Source: an uncultured Victivallales bacterium
Lineage (GTDB): Bacteria; Verrucomicrobiota; Lentisphaeria; Victivallales; UBA1829
Reading direction: 5' to 3'
Assembly (NCBI GenBank): GCA_944390735.1
Contig: CALXRL010000020.1
Span: 1 to 64,000, forward strand
DNA: 64,000 nucleotides
The notes below the pieces were generated by a model. That model had not been told where the DNA came from. It worked only from the letters and a program-made list of their open reading frames with translations, and did not search any database. Positions 16,785-25,521 of the stretch are shown here, piece by piece. Position numbers and translations under genes: made by a program. How positions within the stretch are numbered: the first letter of the stretch is position 1; each line of letters starts with the position of its first letter.

Positions 16785-16867
16785 TTTCCACCCTTTCCTT
16801 TTTTCGCCTTGTTTCCCGACCTCCGGTCGTTTCCGGCGGAGCATGCCCCGCCCGTTCTTCCCAATCA

Positions 16868-16896
16868 AAAATAACACTTCAACGGATGCGCCGCAA
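16868..16896 (-). promoter_or_regulatory. Promoter for the SDR oxidoreductase operon
   Basis: On the minus strand TTGCGG (16896-16891), a 17-nt spacer and TATTTT (16873-16868) make a plausible sigma70 promoter about 90 nt before the SDR start. A TTTCTGAAA core at 16913-16921 lies just upstream, between this promoter and the divergent LacI promoter, and also occurs beside the second LacI gene. Confidence 0.5.
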
Positions 16897-16961
16897 ACAG
16901 AAGAAACCGCTCTTTCTGAAAAGAATCATGCAATCGAACGTTTGATTTCAAAATTTCCGGT

Positions 16962-16969
16962 GTTATATT
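16962..16969 (+). promoter_or_regulatory. Promoter of the LacI gene
   Basis: TTGATT at 16942-16947, a 16-nt spacer, and TATATT at 16964-16969 preceded by TG (extended -10). The LacI start lies 33 nt downstream, giving a short leader. Confidence 0.6.
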
Positions 16970-17001
16970 GCAAATAAATCAAAAAAAAGGAAACTTTGTC
17001 A

Positions 17002-17985
17002 ATGACGATCTCCGAAATCGCAAAACTTGCCGGGGTCTCCACCTCGACGGTCTCCCGGGTTTTCAGTCACAATCCGAACATCCGTGCGGACGTGCGAGAA
17101 CAGGTGTTTGCCGTCGCCCGGAAATACGGCTATCATCCGCGGCTGTCGAACAAGCAGAAAAATGTCGTCATTATCACGCCGTACAACTCGATCTATCCGG
17201 TGCAGAGCTGCGTGGATATGATTCTCATGGCGCTGACAAGCGAGTTTCCGATGCGGGGATTCCGGCTGGAGATTCTGCCGGTGAACAATCTGGAGCGTCT
17301 GGAGAGCATTCAGTTCTGCGGAGCGGCCGCCATCGGAGCGGAACCCTCCGATTTTGCCGGCTGGTCCGACCGCTTCTCCGCGCCGCTGGTGATCGTGGAC
17401 CGCAACGCGTCGAAGGTCCCTCGCGACGTCTACTTTGTGCACTCCGACGAAAAACAGGGCATGGAAACCGCCATTGATCATCTTCATTCCCGCGGCTGCC
17501 GGAAGATCGGCTGCATCATCCACGGCGATCCGGGCACGGGAAACGCCGACATCCGATACAAGGCGATCCTCGGCGCCCTTCAGACAAGAGGACTGCCGAC
17601 CAATCCCTTCATCCATTTTTCCGGACCGGGAAACGAAAAGTATGTGGAGATCATCGGACGACTGCTCCGGCAGAATGTCGACGCCCTCTTCTGTCCCGGC
17701 GGAAACGCGGGAATCGTGGCCCAGTACGCGCTCTCGCTCTTCAACCGGAAAATTCCGGAGGACATCTCCCTGATCGCCTCCGAACAGACCTTCTTCTCCC
17801 AGTACGCCGTTCCCCCGCAGACCACCATCACTCAGGATTACAAAGCCGTGGCCGCGGCCGTCGCGGATGTGATCGAAGCCCGTCTCGACGGCACCCCCGT
17901 CAAGACTCGAACCATGCTTCCCTACCGCCTGATCCCCCGCGACAGCGTCCGCTTCCGCGAAGACTCCTCCTTTCTCCGTTCCTGA
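17002..17985 (+). CDS. LacI-family transcriptional regulator
   Basis: 327 residues from ATG 17002, which aligns with the paralogue at 50705; a TTG two codons earlier is a possible alternative. The N-terminal helix-turn-helix is ISEIAKLAGVSTSTVSRVF, followed by a hinge (YGYHPRLSNKQKN) and a sugar-binding-protein-like effector domain ending MLPYRLIPRDSV. It is divergent from the seven-gene oxidoreductase operon and likely represses it. LESIQFCGA is shared with the regulator of the second, similar operon, so both probably sense related sugars. Its inducer cannot be named. Confidence 0.9.
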   Translation: MTISEIAKLAGVSTSTVSRVFSHNPNIRADVREQVFAVARKYGYHPRLSNKQKNVVIITPYNSIYPVQSCVDMILMALTSEFPMRGFRLEILPVNNLERLESIQFCGAAAIGAEPSDFAGWSDRFSAPLVIVDRNASKVPRDVYFVHSDEKQGMETAIDHLHSRGCRKIGCIIHGDPGTGNADIRYKAILGALQTRGLPTNPFIHFSGPGNEKYVEIIGRLLRQNVDALFCPGGNAGIVAQYALSLFNRKIPEDISLIASEQTFFSQYAVPPQTTITQDYKAVAAAVADVIEARLDGTPVKTRTMLPYRLIPRDSVRFREDSSFLRS

Positions 17986-18018
17986 TCCGAAACGGATGAG
18001 GGGAGAGAGAAAAGAAAA

Positions 18019-18047
18019 TTGCACTCTCTGCGCATAATCCTCATATT
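18019..18047 (+). promoter_or_regulatory. Possible promoter for the GH2 gene
   Basis: TTGCAC at 18019-18024, a 17-nt spacer and CATATT at 18042-18047, in the 177-nt gap before the GH2 start. The -10 is only a partial match. T-rich sequence follows. Confidence 0.35.
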
Positions 18048-18162
18048 TTTTCTTTTTTTCTCCATTCTTTTTTTGGATTGCCGCGCTATTTTATCTCACA
18101 GAACAGGGACGGCGGGAGCCATCCGGACCCATTCGAAAAAAACAAACGAAAGGACAACACGT

Positions 18163-19935
18163 ATGGAAACACTTCCCAGAAGCGAATATCCACGTCCGCA
18201 GTTTGTGCGGGAAGAGTGGATCAATCTCAACGGCTGGTGGAGCTGCGAATTCGATTTCTCCAACTCCGGAATCGAACGCGGACGGGCGGCCTCTCACGGA
18301 TTCTCTCAGAAAATTCTGGTTCCCTTCTGTCCGGAAAGCAGACTCTCCGGCATCGGATTCCGGGATTTCATTCCCGCGATGTTCTATCACAGAAAACTCA
18401 CCATCCCGAAGGAGTGGAAAGACAGACGCATTCTCCTGCATTTCGGCGGAGTCGATTATGAATGCGAAGGCTTCATCAACGGAAAATGCGTGGGAAACCA
18501 TTTCGGAGGAACGGTCTCCTTTGCATGGGATATCACAGAGGAAGCCGCTCCGGGCGAAACGGTTGACTTTGTTCTCCGGGTTTTCGACGACATCCGCTCC
18601 CATACTCAGGCAGGAGGCAAACAATCCACATCCTACGGTTCGGCGGGATGCCATTACACGCGGACCACCGGAATCTGGCAGACCGTCTGGATGGAACCGG
18701 TGGCGCAGAACGCCCTGAAGTCCTGCCGGGTGATCCCGCTGCTTGATGACGGGGCCTTCTCCTTTCAGCCGGAATTTTTTGAATCCTCCGGAGAGCATCG
18801 GCTGCATGTCAGAGTTTCGATCGGCGACAAGACAGCGGAAGGCTCCTGCATTGCGCAGAACGGAGGGTCTCTCACGCTTTCTCTTCCGGAGATCCGGCCC
18901 TGGTCGCCCGAAGACCCGTTTCTCTACGACATCCGCTATACCGTCACGGACAGCCGGGGAACTGTGACGGACCGCGTCTCCTCCTACGCCGGACTCCGCA
19001 AAATCCATACGGCGAACGGGAAACTCTATCTGAACAACCGGCCGCTGTATCTGCGTCTGGTGCTCGACCAGGGGTTCTATCCGGACGGCATCTGGACCGC
19101 CCCCTCGGACGAAGCCCTGCGCAGGGACATCGAACTCTCCCGGGAGGCGGGCTTCAACGGAGCCAGACTGCATCAGAAGGTCTTTGAAGAACGCTTTCAC
19201 TACTGGGCCGACCGTCTCGGCTATCTGACCTGGGGGGAAAGCTCCTCGTGGGGCTGCGCCTGCTTCTCCGGCGCACCGGACAGTCAGGAGGTCTTCTGGA
19301 AAGGCGCCTTCCGTTTTCTGGAAGAGTGGAAGGAGATTGTCAAGCGCGACCGCAACCATCCCTCGATCATCGCCTGGACCCCGACCAACGAGACCGGAAC
19401 CTGCGCCCGTCTCCGCGCCTCCTACCGCAGCATCATCACGGCGCTTTACCAGTCGACAAAGGATCTGGATCCCACCCGGCCGGTCAACGACTGCAGCGGA
19501 TACACCCACGTGAAAACCGATCTCTGGACGGTTCACAGCTACGCCTCGGACGCTGCTGCGCTCCGCGACCAGCTCGCCCCCGCGGGAAAAGCGGTCATGG
19601 AGGGCAAGGCGGAAGAGGTTCCCTACGATGGTCAGCCCTATCTTGTCGATGAATACGGCGGCATCCGCTATCTCTCCCCCGGCCAGACCCCCTACGCGGA
19701 AAACAGCTGGGGATACAACAAGCAGGAGATCCGGACTCCCGAAGATTACTGCCGAAAAATCCGGGAGTTGACGGACACCATCCTTGACATTCCCTCCTTA
19801 TGCGGCTATTGCTATACCCAGCTGACCGACGTGGAGCAGGAGGAAAACGGCATTTATCACTATGACAGAACCCCGAAAGTTCCGAAGGAGACACTCTTCG
19901 AAATTTTCAGCCGGGTTCCGGAACCCTATCAATAA
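18163..19935 (+). CDS. Glycoside hydrolase family 2 enzyme, cytoplasmic
   Basis: 590 residues from METLPRSEYPRP, with AAAGGA 8 nt upstream. A jelly-roll sugar-binding domain (about 20-180) is followed by an immunoglobulin-like domain and a TIM barrel. The acid/base is E410 in WTPTNETGT and the nucleophile is E497 in LVDEYGG, both in standard GH2 positions. Likely activity is beta-galactosidase, beta-glucuronidase or beta-mannosidase; the sequence does not decide. No signal peptide from this start, so it should act on imported oligosaccharides. The next gene, a GH5-like enzyme, starts 9 nt later and is co-transcribed. Confidence 0.88.
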   Translation: METLPRSEYPRPQFVREEWINLNGWWSCEFDFSNSGIERGRAASHGFSQKILVPFCPESRLSGIGFRDFIPAMFYHRKLTIPKEWKDRRILLHFGGVDYECEGFINGKCVGNHFGGTVSFAWDITEEAAPGETVDFVLRVFDDIRSHTQAGGKQSTSYGSAGCHYTRTTGIWQTVWMEPVAQNALKSCRVIPLLDDGAFSFQPEFFESSGEHRLHVRVSIGDKTAEGSCIAQNGGSLTLSLPEIRPWSPEDPFLYDIRYTVTDSRGTVTDRVSSYAGLRKIHTANGKLYLNNRPLYLRLVLDQGFYPDGIWTAPSDEALRRDIELSREAGFNGARLHQKVFEERFHYWADRLGYLTWGESSSWGCACFSGAPDSQEVFWKGAFRFLEEWKEIVKRDRNHPSIIAWTPTNETGTCARLRASYRSIITALYQSTKDLDPTRPVNDCSGYTHVKTDLWTVHSYASDAAALRDQLAPAGKAVMEGKAEEVPYDGQPYLVDEYGGIRYLSPGQTPYAENSWGYNKQEIRTPEDYCRKIRELTDTILDIPSLCGYCYTQLTDVEQEENGIYHYDRTPKVPKETLFEIFSRVPEPYQ

Positions 19936-19944
19936 GGAAACAAC

Positions 19945-20958
19945 ATGAGTCGAAAGTACAACTGGAACAACAGCTGGCGCTTCGGTGCCAACTTCATCCC
20001 GAGCACGGCAATCAATCAGCTTGAAATGTGGCAGGCGGACACCTTCGATCCGGAAACGATCGACCGCGAGCTCGGATGGGCCGCAGGGATCGGCATGAGC
20101 ATCATGCGCGTCTACCTGCACGATCTGCTCTGGGAGCAGGACGCGGAGGGATTCCGAAGCCGGATCGATCACTATCTCCGGATCGCGGACTCCCACGGAA
20201 TCAAAACGATGTTCGTCTTTTTCGACGACTGCTGGTCACCCGATTTCACCCTCGGGAAACAGCCGGATCCGAAGCCGCGCACCCACAACTCCGGCTGGGT
20301 GCAGTCGCCGGGCAACCGTGTCGCGGATGATCCATCGCAGTGGGGCCGGCTCGAAGCCTACGTCAAAGACATCCTCACAAAATTCGGAAACGATGAACGA
20401 GTCATTCTCTGGGATCTCTACAACGAACCCGGCAACGGAAAATCCGGCGATCATGTGACAAAATCCGGACTTCGCGTCAACGCCTCTCTTCCGCTTCTCA
20501 AAGCGGTGTTCCAGTGGGCGCGGGAGGCGAATCCCTCCCAGCCCCTGACGGCGGGAGCATGGTGCTTCAGCGAGGAGTTCCACGACCTGAACAAGTTCAT
20601 GTTTGACAATTCGGAAGTGGTCACATTCCACGCCTACAACAAGCCGGGCGAACTGCGGGAACGGATCAATTTCATCCGGTACATTGCGCCCGGAAGGCCG
20701 CTGCTCTGTTCGGAATACATGGCCCGACCTGCGGGAAGCACCTTTAAAGAGTGCCTTCCGATCTTCAAGGAGTGCGGAATTTCCGCCATCAACTGGGGAC
20801 TGGTCGCGGGAAAGACCAATACGATCTATCCCTGGGGCTGGAACGAATCCAAGGGAGAACCGGAACGCTATTTCCACGATGTCTTCTTCCCCGACGGACG
20901 CCTTCTCTATCCGGAGGAAGCGGAAGTTTTTGCCTCCGTCACAGGAAAACCGCTCTGA
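19945..20958 (+). CDS. GH5-like (clan GH-A) glycosidase
   Basis: 337 residues. TIM barrel with the clan GH-A catalytic pair: acid/base E161 in LWDLYNEPGNG and nucleophile E257 in LLCSEYMARP. Other conserved points are MSIMRVYLHDLLW and TFHAYN. Related proteins are annotated as cellulase-family or 1,4-beta-xylanase-like. The length fits a single catalytic domain. There is no signal peptide, so it is cytoplasmic, matching the GH2 partner just upstream. AAGGAAA precedes the start. The pair could split a short oligosaccharide in two steps. Confidence 0.83.
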   Translation: MSRKYNWNNSWRFGANFIPSTAINQLEMWQADTFDPETIDRELGWAAGIGMSIMRVYLHDLLWEQDAEGFRSRIDHYLRIADSHGIKTMFVFFDDCWSPDFTLGKQPDPKPRTHNSGWVQSPGNRVADDPSQWGRLEAYVKDILTKFGNDERVILWDLYNEPGNGKSGDHVTKSGLRVNASLPLLKAVFQWAREANPSQPLTAGAWCFSEEFHDLNKFMFDNSEVVTFHAYNKPGELRERINFIRYIAPGRPLLCSEYMARPAGSTFKECLPIFKECGISAINWGLVAGKTNTIYPWGWNESKGEPERYFHDVFFPDGRLLYPEEAEVFASVTGKPL

Positions 20959-20994
20959 GTTTTCCTTTGAATCCGGCTCAATAACGTGCCCGGA

Positions 20995-21041
20995 CCGGCG
21001 GGACCCCTTTCTTTGGCAAAGGGGCCTCCCGGCGGATTTTT
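20995..21041 (+). terminator. Intrinsic terminator after the GH2-GH5 pair
   Basis: Long hairpin with CGGGACCCCTTT pairing with AAAGGGGCCTCCCG (two-base bulge), followed by ATTTTTC. It separates the hydrolase pair from the next promoter. Confidence 0.7.
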
Positions 21042-21096
21042 CAGAGCTGTCCGATCTTTTCTCCTGATTTTTTTCCGTTTCCCCCCCTTTCCCCTC

Positions 21097-21142
21097 TTGA
21101 CAATTTCACGGTTTTATTGTATAATCATAGCAACAACGTTGT
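21097..21142 (+). promoter_or_regulatory. Consensus promoter with palindromic operator (LacI gene)
   Basis: TTGACA (21097-21102), an exact 17-nt spacer and TATAAT (21120-21125): a perfect sigma70 consensus. Eight bases downstream lies the perfect palindrome ACAACGTTGT (21133-21142) with the central CG typical of LacI-family operators. Placed at the expected transcription start, it fits autorepression by the LacI protein encoded next. Confidence 0.85.
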
Positions 21143-21163
21143 AGCCTGGAGTTTTTTCAAAGA

Positions 21164-22207
21164 ATGCTGACGATCAAAGATGTGGCGAAAGAAGCGGGAG
21201 TAAGTTTTTCCACGGTCTCGGTGGTGCTTGGAAATCGGACCTCCAAGGTGACAATCGCCGAAAAGACCCGGGCAAAGGTTCTGGAATGCGCCGCGCGGAT
21301 CGGATACCGCAGAAATGCTCTCGCTTCCCAGATGCTGACCGGAAAAACCAATATCATTGCCATGCTGTCGGAAATGGTCCGTTACGAATTCACGTTCCGG
21401 ACGATCGCTGCCGCGAGCACCGAAGCGGAGCTGCACGGTTACTATGTGAAACTGGTCAATCTGCAGGAGTTCACCGGGGATACGATGGAACGGCGCCGTC
21501 TGTTTGATCTTCTTCTGGAACAACGACCGGCCGGAATCATCATCAAAAACCGTTTTCCGGAACTGGAATATCTGATCCGGGCGGCGAAGGAGTGCAAAAT
21601 TCCCGTTGCGGTTCTGGATGACGTCGTCAAAAACGCGGATGTGCTAATTGTCTCCGATGACGAAGAAGGTATTTCGAGAGCCGTGAGTTATCTTGCCGGG
21701 TTCGGTCATCGCAGGATCGGTTTTTTTTCCGATGGACTGAAGGAAGGAAAATTCTCCCAGATCCGCTTCACGGCATTCCAGAAAGCGATGCGGACACAGA
21801 ATTTGGAACAGAATCCGGCATGGAACTGCACCCTGGATTACTACCACAATCAGAAAATCCGGGAATTCCTTGCAGAGCTGTTTGCCGGTCACAAACCGAA
21901 ACCGACCGCGTTCTGCTGCGCATCGGACCTGATCGCGTTACGGGTGCTGACCAGTCTTCAGAGACTCGGAATCCGGGTTCCGGAAGAGGTTTCCCTGATC
22001 GGCTATGGAGGAATTCATTTCACGGAACTGACCGATCCCTCGCTGACGACCGTTTTTCAGAATTTTGAAGAGATGGGACAGTATGGCGTGAAATATATCA
22101 TGGATTTTCTGAATCATAAAACAAAAGAGCATGTGCAGCAGATCATCCCGACCAGAATTCTGGAGGGGGAGTCCGTCGCGGCACCGAACCGGGGAGAGAG
22201 AGAATGA
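21164..22207 (+). CDS. LacI-family transcriptional regulator
   Basis: 347 residues. Helix-turn-helix [20 protein letters not shown] at residues 3-22, hinge region near residue 50 (ASQMLTGKT), then a periplasmic-binding-protein-like effector domain with [22 protein letters not shown] near residue 285, the usual last-quarter motif. It probably binds the palindrome at 21133. Its stop overlaps the next ATG (ATGA), so regulator and pseudopilin-like protein are made together, an unusual pairing of a cytoplasmic repressor with a membrane-anchored or exported protein. It is not a close relative of the LacI proteins at 17002 and 50705. Confidence 0.92.
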   Translation: MLTIKDVAKEAGVSFSTVSVVLGNRTSKVTIAEKTRAKVLECAARIGYRRNALASQMLTGKTNIIAMLSEMVRYEFTFRTIAAASTEAELHGYYVKLVNLQEFTGDTMERRRLFDLLLEQRPAGIIIKNRFPELEYLIRAAKECKIPVAVLDDVVKNADVLIVSDDEEGISRAVSYLAGFGHRRIGFFSDGLKEGKFSQIRFTAFQKAMRTQNLEQNPAWNCTLDYYHNQKIREFLAELFAGHKPKPTAFCCASDLIALRVLTSLQRLGIRVPEEVSLIGYGGIHFTELTDPSLTTVFQNFEEMGQYGVKYIMDFLNHKTKEHVQQIIPTRILEGESVAAPNRGERE

Positions 22208-22980
22208 AAGAAGATCTTGCGCGGGAATGTTTTACACTCATTGAACTTTTAATTGTCATTGCGATCATAGCGATTCTATCCTCATTGCTTCTTCCGGCAC
22301 TGAACGGGGCCAGGAGCAAAGCCCTGACCATCTCCTGCGCCAGCAATGAAAAACAGATCGGAACGGCGCTGCACGGCTATCTCGGAGACAACAACGGCTC
22401 TTTTCCGCATGGAATTCCCGCCAACAGTTCCGAAGCCTATCTTTACTGGCCGGGCCGTCTGGCCGGCGTGAATGACAACAACACCTTGAAACCCGGTCCT
22501 TACGGACTCAGCTGGAATCCTCTGAGCGGGAGGAAAGGCTCCTTTGTGTGTCCGGCGGAGGTTCTTCCGATCAACAGGGGAACTGCCTACCACTACACGC
22601 ATTATGTCGGCAACGGCTATCTGATCGGAACGAGCATCAGCCATACGAAACCGCACAACACATCTCAGGTGAAACGAGCCTCGGAGACCTTTTTCGCCTC
22701 GGACAATCAGTCGTATTATGATGCGACTGCGGACTGGGACGCCACCGTCATCAGTTTCCGGCACGGGAGCGGCGACGGCCGCCCGGATATCATCGTGGAA
22801 GGATCGAAAAAAGTCCACGGGACCGCCGGAATCCCCTCCCCCGGAGGGATCTCCAATGCGCTCTGGGTCGATGGTCATGTCTCGACTCTGACCTATGCCG
22901 CTCTTCAGGCGATCCGGGACGACAAAAACCGGATGGGCGGTGCCGCCATTCTGAAACGGGGATATCAGAATGATTATTGA
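22204..22980 (+). CDS. Pseudopilin-like (prepilin N-terminus, DGH-motif) protein
   Basis: 258 residues. Short basic or charged leader, then [20 protein letters not shown] (residues 10-29), the hydrophobic helix of type IV pilin-like proteins, then a globular domain with [23 protein letters not shown] and a C-terminal WVDGHVSTL. These are marks of the large family of PVC-group proteins with a prepilin-like N-terminus. The residue before the conserved Phe is Cys9 rather than the Gly that prepilin peptidases need, so processing may not be standard. Translationally coupled to the LacI gene. Function unknown; perhaps cell-surface assembly or glycan capture. Confidence 0.82.
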   Translation: MKEDLARECFTLIELLIVIAIIAILSSLLLPALNGARSKALTISCASNEKQIGTALHGYLGDNNGSFPHGIPANSSEAYLYWPGRLAGVNDNNTLKPGPYGLSWNPLSGRKGSFVCPAEVLPINRGTAYHYTHYVGNGYLIGTSISHTKPHNTSQVKRASETFFASDNQSYYDATADWDATVISFRHGSGDGRPDIIVEGSKKVHGTAGIPSPGGISNALWVDGHVSTLTYAALQAIRDDKNRMGGAAILKRGYQNDY

Positions 22981-23070
22981 AAAATCAACTATATACAGAA
23001 AAGGGGAGCTGACGCCCCATGTGACGATCCGACCCGCTCAAATGAAGAGGCTGTTTTCCCTGATAAATGC

Positions 23071-23104
23071 ACGCCGGAATGCGCATGCGGTTCCCGGCGT
23101 TTTT
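23071..23104 (+). terminator. Intrinsic terminator after the LacI-pseudopilin pair
   Basis: Stem ACGCCGGAA/TTCCCGGCGT (one bulged base) with a 10-nt loop, followed by TTTT. Confidence 0.65.
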
Positions 23105-23153
23105 CCGGGTCCGGCAGTCTCTTTTTTTCAGATTTTTTCACCTGTCCACCCTC

Positions 23154-23217
23154 TTGACAAAAACGGGGTTTTAGTTTATAATTAGATTAAATAAAATTAT
23201 ATCAAAAACTATATCAT
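23154..23217 (+). promoter_or_regulatory. Consensus promoter and A/T-rich operator region (GntR gene)
   Basis: TTGACA at 23154-23159, a 17-nt spacer and TATAAT at 23177-23182, a full sigma70 consensus. Downstream, TATATCA occurs twice (23200-23217 region, separated by AAAAAC), which could be the site of the GntR-type regulator encoded next. Confidence 0.75.
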
Positions 23218-23247
23218 ACATAAAAACAGAGAAAGTCTTGACCAGCC

Positions 23248-24612
23248 ATGCGCGTTCAGGAACGGTTGAAGCGGTATATTGAAAACGAAATTGCAGCGGG
23301 GAATCTTCACCCGGGCGACCGTCTTCCGTCGCTGCGAAGTCTGTCGGAACTCCTCGGGGGGAGTTATGTGACTATGCGCTCTGCCATGGAGAAATTGCGG
23401 AAGGAGCACGTTGTGGTCGTCAACAACACGGGCAGTTATCTTTCCGGAACCAACAAGATCCGGATCCGTCTCAACATCATCGGGAGCGATCTTTCCGTTG
23501 AAGCCATGAGGCGTCTCCTGAACAAGCACCTTGCCAATACGGAACTGTATCTGGATCTCGACATCCATGAAAACGGGGAAATCCAGACTCTGGAGCATCT
23601 GAAAAAAATCCAGAGCAGCTATTCGGCTGTGCTCACGATCGACAGTCCGATCCACTCCAGCGATGATCATCTGCCCGCCGCCTCTCTGAAAGAGTTTCCC
23701 GACTACGAACAGCATCTTTCCGGGCTGAAAATTCCCGAGGGCAGAAATTTTGAGTTTGCCCTTCCCTTCATCAACGAAACGATGGCCATGGGGATCAATA
23801 CGAACCTGATGGAAAAAATCGGATTCGATCATCGGAAAATCACTTCGGATTTCGACTGGTGGGAGGAATATGTGGAAAAATGCAGATGCCACAATCTGCC
23901 GCCTTCGATTCTGCATTGGGATCGGAAACATCTGTTCCTGATCACCATTTTTTTCAATCTGCTCCTTTCGCTGAGCAGCTACTCGCCGGAAAAATACTTT
24001 GGAAAGGAGCCGCTCTTCCGAACACCCGGAGGACGAAGATTCCTGAAAATTCTGTCAGATATCCGATTTGTGGAGAGTTCGCTTCCCGCTTCCACGGGAT
24101 TTTTCCGGAATGAAACCCCGTTTCTTTTCCAAATCGGGAGCTGGATTACGATTCAGAACAACAATTCCGCGTATCCGGGAATTGCCATCGATTCGCTGAA
24201 GGTGATCCCCTACCGCAAGAAAAAGGGAAGAAATATCTGTCTCCAGAGCTGCTCCATTCTTGAAGTATGGTTCCGGGAAACGCTCGTGCGGGAAGAACGC
24301 AAACGGGTCTGGAATCTCATGAAAATCATGACCTCCCGCGATTTCCAGCTCGACTACTGCCGCGAGACCGGGCGGATCTCCTCGCTCAGAGACATTTATC
24401 CAACCGAATATTACTGGAACCGGAACGGCCGCTGGAACGCCTTCTTTCCGGATCCGGAGGATCAGATTCTCTATCAGCAGCAGCTCTTCAACCGGAACAT
24501 CTCAGGGATCATCAGCACTCTGCTGGAGATGTATGTCTTCGACCACGCGGATACCGAGGCCATACTCACTCAGCTGGATCTGAAAAAGAGTTTCCCGAAA
24601 ATCAACAAATAA
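23248..24612 (+). CDS. GntR-type regulator with solute-binding-protein-like effector domain
   Basis: 454 residues. Residues 1-67 form a GntR winged helix ([20 protein letters not shown], then [15 protein letters not shown]). The remaining 390 residues do not match the usual UTRA or FCD effector domains. They resemble family-1 extracellular solute-binding proteins: the phrase [22 protein letters not shown] (about residues 190-211) follows the binding-protein pattern of a lobe-connecting helix before a Trp-rich turn. There is no signal peptide or membrane segment, so the domain would sense a sugar in the cytoplasm. It is followed after 28 nt by a pseudopilin-like gene and then a glycosidase. 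The fusion is called from motif resemblance. Confidence 0.72.
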   Translation: MRVQERLKRYIENEIAAGNLHPGDRLPSLRSLSELLGGSYVTMRSAMEKLRKEHVVVVNNTGSYLSGTNKIRIRLNIIGSDLSVEAMRRLLNKHLANTELYLDLDIHENGEIQTLEHLKKIQSSYSAVLTIDSPIHSSDDHLPAASLKEFPDYEQHLSGLKIPEGRNFEFALPFINETMAMGINTNLMEKIGFDHRKITSDFDWWEEYVEKCRCHNLPPSILHWDRKHLFLITIFFNLLLSLSSYSPEKYFGKEPLFRTPGGRRFLKILSDIRFVESSLPASTGFFRNETPFLFQIGSWITIQNNNSAYPGIAIDSLKVIPYRKKKGRNICLQSCSILEVWFRETLVREERKRVWNLMKIMTSRDFQLDYCRETGRISSLRDIYPTEYYWNRNGRWNAFFPDPEDQILYQQQLFNRNISGIISTLLEMYVFDHADTEAILTQLDLKKSFPKINK

Positions 24613-24640
24613 CCAGAAGCGCATCAGAAAAGGAGGTTTC

Positions 24641-25498
24641 ATGATTCAGAATAATCCGGAAAATGTTTTGAAAAATTCTGGACACGATTCAGACTCCGGC
24701 GGACACCCTTCCCGGAAACCGGGAAAAAGTCTTCCGCGTCCAGTTTTCACACTCATAGAGCTCCTTGTGGTCATTGCGATCATCGCCATCCTTGCTGCCA
24801 TGCTTCTGCCGGCGTTGCAGCGGGCAAAAGACGCAGCTTACGGCATCACCTGCTCCTCGCAGCTGAAGCAGATCGGCCTTGCCAACGCCCAGTATATAGG
24901 CGACAACAACTCCTATTTTGTCCCATTCAGCGGTCTCGGAAAGGAAAACGCCGGTTCCGGAAACGCACAGAGGAGAAGATGCTATGTTCATCTTCTGGCG
25001 CGCTATCTGGGCGGCAATCCCACAGAAGAGGATATGGAGACCTATCAATATGCAAGCGTAAATGAACCAGCCTATCGAAGGCTGATGGGAAAACTCTGGC
25101 ATTGTCCGAAATGCGTCAAACGTCACACGGCAAGCGCGCTGAAAGTCGGCAGCTGCTACGCCATGAACGGTTTGAACGGGAATGACAGTGAAAACGGATT
25201 CGTTTACAACAACGATGCCGGCTGGTGGACCTTTCCCTATCTCGCCAGGAAAAGTTCCGAGGTTCGAAGAAATGCCATCTTTCTTTCCGATGATGGCGGA
25301 AGTCAGGATAATCACTACAACATGCTGATGCCCCACACGACGATCCGATCCACCCAAATGAGCAAACTATCTACCTTGATGGATGAAATGCACTCCGGTA
25401 TGCGCTGGAACTACCTGTTTTCCGACGGACACATCCAATCCATGCACCCCTCCCGCACAGGGACCGGTGATTTCAAGGACATGTGGAGCATTCGCTGA
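24641..25498 (+). CDS. Pseudopilin-like (prepilin N-terminus, DGH-motif) protein
   Basis: 285 residues with a strong AGGAGG site. A 35-residue hydrophilic leader, unusually long, precedes [20 protein letters not shown]. The globular part has [22 protein letters not shown] and near the end [12 protein letters not shown]. It belongs to the same family as 22204-22980. The residue before Phe is Val, again not Gly. It sits between the GntR-type regulator and a glycosidase, and the next gene starts 23 nt after its stop. An exported, membrane-anchored protein is likely; any role in binding the substrate of the adjacent hydrolases is inference. Confidence 0.82.
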   Translation: MIQNNPENVLKNSGHDSDSGGHPSRKPGKSLPRPVFTLIELLVVIAIIAILAAMLLPALQRAKDAAYGITCSSQLKQIGLANAQYIGDNNSYFVPFSGLGKENAGSGNAQRRRCYVHLLARYLGGNPTEEDMETYQYASVNEPAYRRLMGKLWHCPKCVKRHTASALKVGSCYAMNGLNGNDSENGFVYNNDAGWWTFPYLARKSSEVRRNAIFLSDDGGSQDNHYNMLMPHTTIRSTQMSKLSTLMDEMHSGMRWNYLFSDGHIQSMHPSRTGTGDFKDMWSIR

Positions 25499-25521
25499 CA
25501 GGAACAAAGAAAGGATTCAAG

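Noticed and set aside
18019..18162. N-terminal extension of the GH2 gene from TTG that looks like a signal peptide
   Set aside because: No good ribosome site; the downstream ATG has AAAGGA at proper spacing and begins the family's usual N-terminus. The hydrophobic run comes from T-rich promoter sequence.
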